Source: Planctomycetota bacterium (lineage in GTDB: Bacteria; Planctomycetota; J058). From it: a DNA stretch of 64,000 bases. Made by a program: the position numbers and the translations under genes. The notes beneath the pieces were generated by a model, which saw only the letters and a list, made by a program, of their open reading frames with translations, did not search any database and was not told the DNA's origin. Every line of letters begins with the position of its first letter. Position 1 is the first letter of the stretch. Where the stretch lies: assembly GCA_023954375.1 (NCBI GenBank), contig JAMLIC010000008.1, positions 62,001 to 126,000 of the forward strand, written 5' to 3'. Positions 61,706 through 64,000 of the stretch are shown piece after piece.

Positions 61706-63766
61706 GTGGACTCCACCCGCGCGGGCGACTGGCGGACGGCCTCCTCGGGCGAGTGGCGCACGACGTCGTCGTCGGGCGAGTGGGGGCTCCGGCTCCAGCC
61801 GGGCGCCGTGGTCGGGGGCTTCGTCCTCGAGCAGAAGCTCGGGCACGGCGGCATGGGGGCCGTGTTCGTCGGCCGCGCGCTCGACGGCGAGCAGCGGGTC
61901 GCGATCAAGGTCCTCCTGGTCGGCGCCGACGAGCTGCGCCCTGAGGAGGCCGAGCGCTTCCGCCGCGAGGGTCAGGCCCAGGCGGCGGCCGACGCCCACC
62001 CGAACATCCTGCGGGTGGTCACCTCGGGCGACCACCTCGGCCACCCCTACCTCGTGACCGAGCTCGCCCCGGGCGGCGACCTCAAGGGCCGGCTGCGGCA
62101 GGGGCCGCTCGCGCCGGCCGACGCCGCCGCGCTCGTGGCGGCGCTCGCGCGCGGCATGGCGCACGCGCACGCGCGGGGCGTCCTCCACCGCGACCTCAAG
62201 CCGGCCAACGTCGTCTTCGGCGAGGACGACATCCCCAAGGTCATGGACTTCGGCCTCGCCCGCCTGGCCGGGGCCCGCAAGCTGACGCAGACCGGCGCGG
62301 CCCTGGGGACCGCCGCCTACATGGCCCCCGAGCAGGCGGCCGGCGAGCGGATCGACGAGCGGGTCGACGTCTACGGCCTGGGCGCGGTCCTCTACGAGTG
62401 CCTCGCGGGCCAGGCGCCGTTCACGGGCGGCTCGGAGATCGCGGTCATCAAGCAGGTCCTCACCGACCCGGTGCGGCCGCCCCGCGCCCTGCGCCCCGAG
62501 GTCCCCGCGGCGCTCGAGGCGATCGTCCTGCGGGCGCTGGCGAAGGACCCCGCCGTGCGCCACCCGACGGCCGCGGCGCTGGCCGAGGACCTCGAGCGCT
62601 TCGCCGGCGGCGGCGCCCCCGCCGGGGGAGCGCCCGGGCGCCGGGTGCTCCTCGGCCTCGCGGCGGTCGCCGCGGCCGTCGTCGCCGGCGCGGCCGTCGT
62701 CGCCGCCGGGCGAGACGACCGCGCGCCGCCCGCGCCCGCCGCGCCCGAGCGCCCGCGCCCCGCGCCGCGCCCGGCGGGGCCGGTCCAGCTCCGCCTCGCG
62801 ACGCCGACGGACTGGCAGCTCGTCGCCGGCGAGGAGCTCGAGGTCACCGGCGACGCCACGGGCGAGGCCACCGCCGTCCTGCTGGGGCCGGGCGACGACC
62901 CGGCGGCGCTCGCGCCGGTGGCGAGCGCCTTGCCTGCGCGCGTGCGCCTGCCGGTCGGGTGGAGCCAGCTCGTCGTCGAGTCGTCGACCCCGGGCCGCGC
63001 TCCGCGCACGGAGACGCGCCACGTCGTGCGCCTCCCGGCCGCGATGACCACGGACGCGGCGGGGCGCGCGGTCAACGCGCGAGACGGCTCCGTGCTCGTG
63101 CTCGTGCCCCCCGGCAAGGCGAGGGTGCGCGAGGACCCGCTCCGCGACGACAGCCCGCTCGTCGACCACATGGTCGAGCGCCCCTACCTCATGGGGCGCC
63201 ACGAGGTCACCTGGGCGCAGGTCCGCCGCTGGGTGGCCGACACCGGGCGCGAGCCGCTGCCCGACGTCGTCGTCATCGACGGGCAGCGGCACGAGGCCGC
63301 CCCCGAGGAGCCCGCGTTCAACGTCCTGCCCGGCGAGGCGCGGGAGTACTGCGACTGGGCGGGCCTGCGCCTCCCGACCCTCAGCGAGTGGGTGTACGCG
63401 GCCACGGGCGGCGACGGGCGCCGCTACCCCTGGGGCAACCAACCCGCCCCCGACGGCCCCGGCTGGGACGAGGCGACGCCCCGCGCCAACGTCCGCGCGA
63501 AGGGGGTGCGCCATGGGCCCCACCCCGTCGGGTCCTTCCCCGCCGGACGGTCGCCCTTCGGGCTCGACGACATGGTCGGCAACGTGTGGGAGTGGGTGGC
63601 GCCCTTCGACCGCGGCGGCATCAGCGTCGTGGCCAACGTCGGGGGGGGTTGGACGAACCCGCCGGAGAAGGCCGGCTGCTACATCTTCGCCAACGAGCCC
63701 GACAGGAACAGGCGAAGGATCAACAACGGGCTCCGCGTCGCCGCGTCGGTCGACCCGGCGCGCTGA
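61706..63766 (+). CDS. Serine/threonine kinase fused to a formylglycine-generating-enzyme-like domain
   Basis: The product is 686 aa from GTG. The kinase domain (about 35-295) has HGGMGAVFVGRAL, VAIKVLL, HRDLKPANVVFGE, MDFGLARLAG and TAAYMAPEQAAGERIDERVDVYGLG, all intact. One membrane helix (about 310-330, RRVLLGLAAVAAAVVAGAAVVAAG) follows. A beta domain precedes an FGE-sulfatase/SUMF1-type module (about 470-686): VERPYLMGRHEVTWAQVRRWV, FNVLPGEAREYCDWAGLRLPTLSEWVYAATGG, RYPWGNQP, VGSFPAGRSPFGLDDMVGNVWEWV and RRINNGLRVA. The domain is common in planctomycetes, usually as a binding module; the paired active cysteines of true FGE are not evident. It should be a membrane receptor kinase. Confidence 0.93.
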   Translation: MDSTRAGDWRTASSGEWRTTSSSGEWGLRLQPGAVVGGFVLEQKLGHGGMGAVFVGRALDGEQRVAIKVLLVGADELRPEEAERFRREGQAQAAADAHPNILRVVTSGDHLGHPYLVTELAPGGDLKGRLRQGPLAPADAAALVAALARGMAHAHARGVLHRDLKPANVVFGEDDIPKVMDFGLARLAGARKLTQTGAALGTAAYMAPEQAAGERIDERVDVYGLGAVLYECLAGQAPFTGGSEIAVIKQVLTDPVRPPRALRPEVPAALEAIVLRALAKDPAVRHPTAAALAEDLERFAGGGAPAGGAPGRRVLLGLAAVAAAVVAGAAVVAAGRDDRAPPAPAAPERPRPAPRPAGPVQLRLATPTDWQLVAGEELEVTGDATGEATAVLLGPGDDPAALAPVASALPARVRLPVGWSQLVVESSTPGRAPRTETRHVVRLPAAMTTDAAGRAVNARDGSVLVLVPPGKARVREDPLRDDSPLVDHMVERPYLMGRHEVTWAQVRRWVADTGREPLPDVVVIDGQRHEAAPEEPAFNVLPGEAREYCDWAGLRLPTLSEWVYAATGGDGRRYPWGNQPAPDGPGWDEATPRANVRAKGVRHGPHPVGSFPAGRSPFGLDDMVGNVWEWVAPFDRGGISVVANVGGGWTNPPEKAGCYIFANEPDRNRRRINNGLRVAASVDPAR

Positions 63767-63790
63767 CCACTTCATCTGACGAGTAGAAGA

Positions 63791-63859
63791 CGGTCACCGA
63801 GGCCCTCGGCTTGAAACAGCCCTCGGTGTCCTCGGTGCACCCTCGGCGTCCTCGGTGAT
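63791..63859. repeat. Palindrome of CACCGAGG-type words
   Basis: GGTCACCGAGGCCCTCGG on the left pairs partly with CCTCGGTGTCCTCGGTGCACC and CGTCCTCGGTGAT on the right. It lies 24 bases after the kinase-FGE stop and before the end of a leftward gene, and is of the same design as 31211-31306. Confidence 0.75.
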
Positions 63860-63893
63860 TGTTCTCGCTCATCACGACAACGGGTGCTCGCGG

Positions 63894-64000
63894 TCAGCTC
63901 GCCCCCGCCGCCCGCGCGCGCGCCACGCGCGCCTGCGCGTCGAGGCGGAAGCACTCGAGCGCCCCGAGCGCCAGGCCGAGGCCGTAGTCGTCGCGCGCGC
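63894..64000 (-). CDS. C-terminal end of an unidentified protein (partial)
   Basis: Reading leftward from the right edge, the frame encodes ARDDYGLGLALGALECFRLD then QARVARARAAGAS with the stop TGA at 63896-63894. GC-rich third positions and an Ala/Arg-rich tail match the window's genes. Too short to assign a family. Confidence 0.55.
   Translation of the reverse strand, partial: ARDDYGLGLALGALECFRLDAQARVARARAAGAS

Overview
The window comes from a very high-GC, diderm bacterium. Most genes start with GTG or ATG and many neighbours overlap by 4 bases. An outer membrane is indicated by an OmpA-type domain and several lipobox lipoproteins. The gene set fits Planctomycetota best, with Myxococcota as the main alternative: several eukaryote-type Ser/Thr kinases (one fused to a formylglycine-generating-enzyme domain), FHA proteins, a large MoxR/DUF58/VWA cluster, a ThuA/DUF4159-like protein, c-di-AMP synthesis, and a two-subunit B12 acyl-CoA mutase. 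No rRNA or tRNA was seen, so placement rests on gene content alone.

Layout. 1-6.8 kb: the end of an FHA kinase, small lipoproteins, a DUF2203 protein, alanine racemase and a double-FHA protein, with three copies of a dispersed hairpin repeat. 6.9-10.3 kb: a housekeeping operon tsaB-tpiA-secG-yicC-gmk. 10.3-13.7 kb: a MATE exporter and a DUF2254-like membrane protein. 13.8-24.9 kb: a leftward MoxR cluster (DUF4175-like repeat protein, NHL lipoprotein, double-VWA membrane protein, MoxR ATPase, DUF58, BatA-like VWA). 25-29 kb: ogt and a lipid-type set (two SDR enzymes, an acyltransferase, an SCP2-like carrier). 29-31.2 kb: an ECF sigma factor, its zinc-finger anti-sigma factor and a DUF3106 protein. 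31.3-34.4 kb: two moeA genes, the second fused to a periplasmic-binding-protein-like domain. 34.4-38.5 kb: hypotheticals, a ThuA/DUF4159-like protein and a pseudokinase.

38.6-44.7 kb holds a leftward five-gene operon behind a clear promoter: PspA, a substrate-binding/OmpA fusion, an ABC permease with an added zinc-ribbon-like periplasmic region, its ATPase, and a coiled-coil membrane protein. This is the best candidate for an undescribed system, probably linking peptidoglycan anchoring, transport and membrane-stress sensing. 44.9-50.6 kb is one compact operon: birA, acyl-CoA mutase large subunit, folP, cdaA, ybbR, B12-binding subunit. 50.7-56.9 kb has a WYL regulator pair (PafB/PafC-like), a divergent coiled-coil membrane protein with internal repeats, a secreted alpha/beta hydrolase and a cysteine-rich protein. 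56.9-64 kb has a kinase with an apparent frameshift, a LipM-like octanoyltransferase, lysS, the fourth copy of the hairpin repeat, a kinase-FGE fusion and the end of an unidentified gene.

Two kinds of non-coding repeat recur between genes: a roughly 190-bp element headed by a 43-bp palindrome, with one copy showing compensatory changes, and large palindromes built from CACGGAG/CACCGAGG words. Several genes have a -10-like hexamer only 6-7 bases before a GTG start, which suggests leaderless transcripts.
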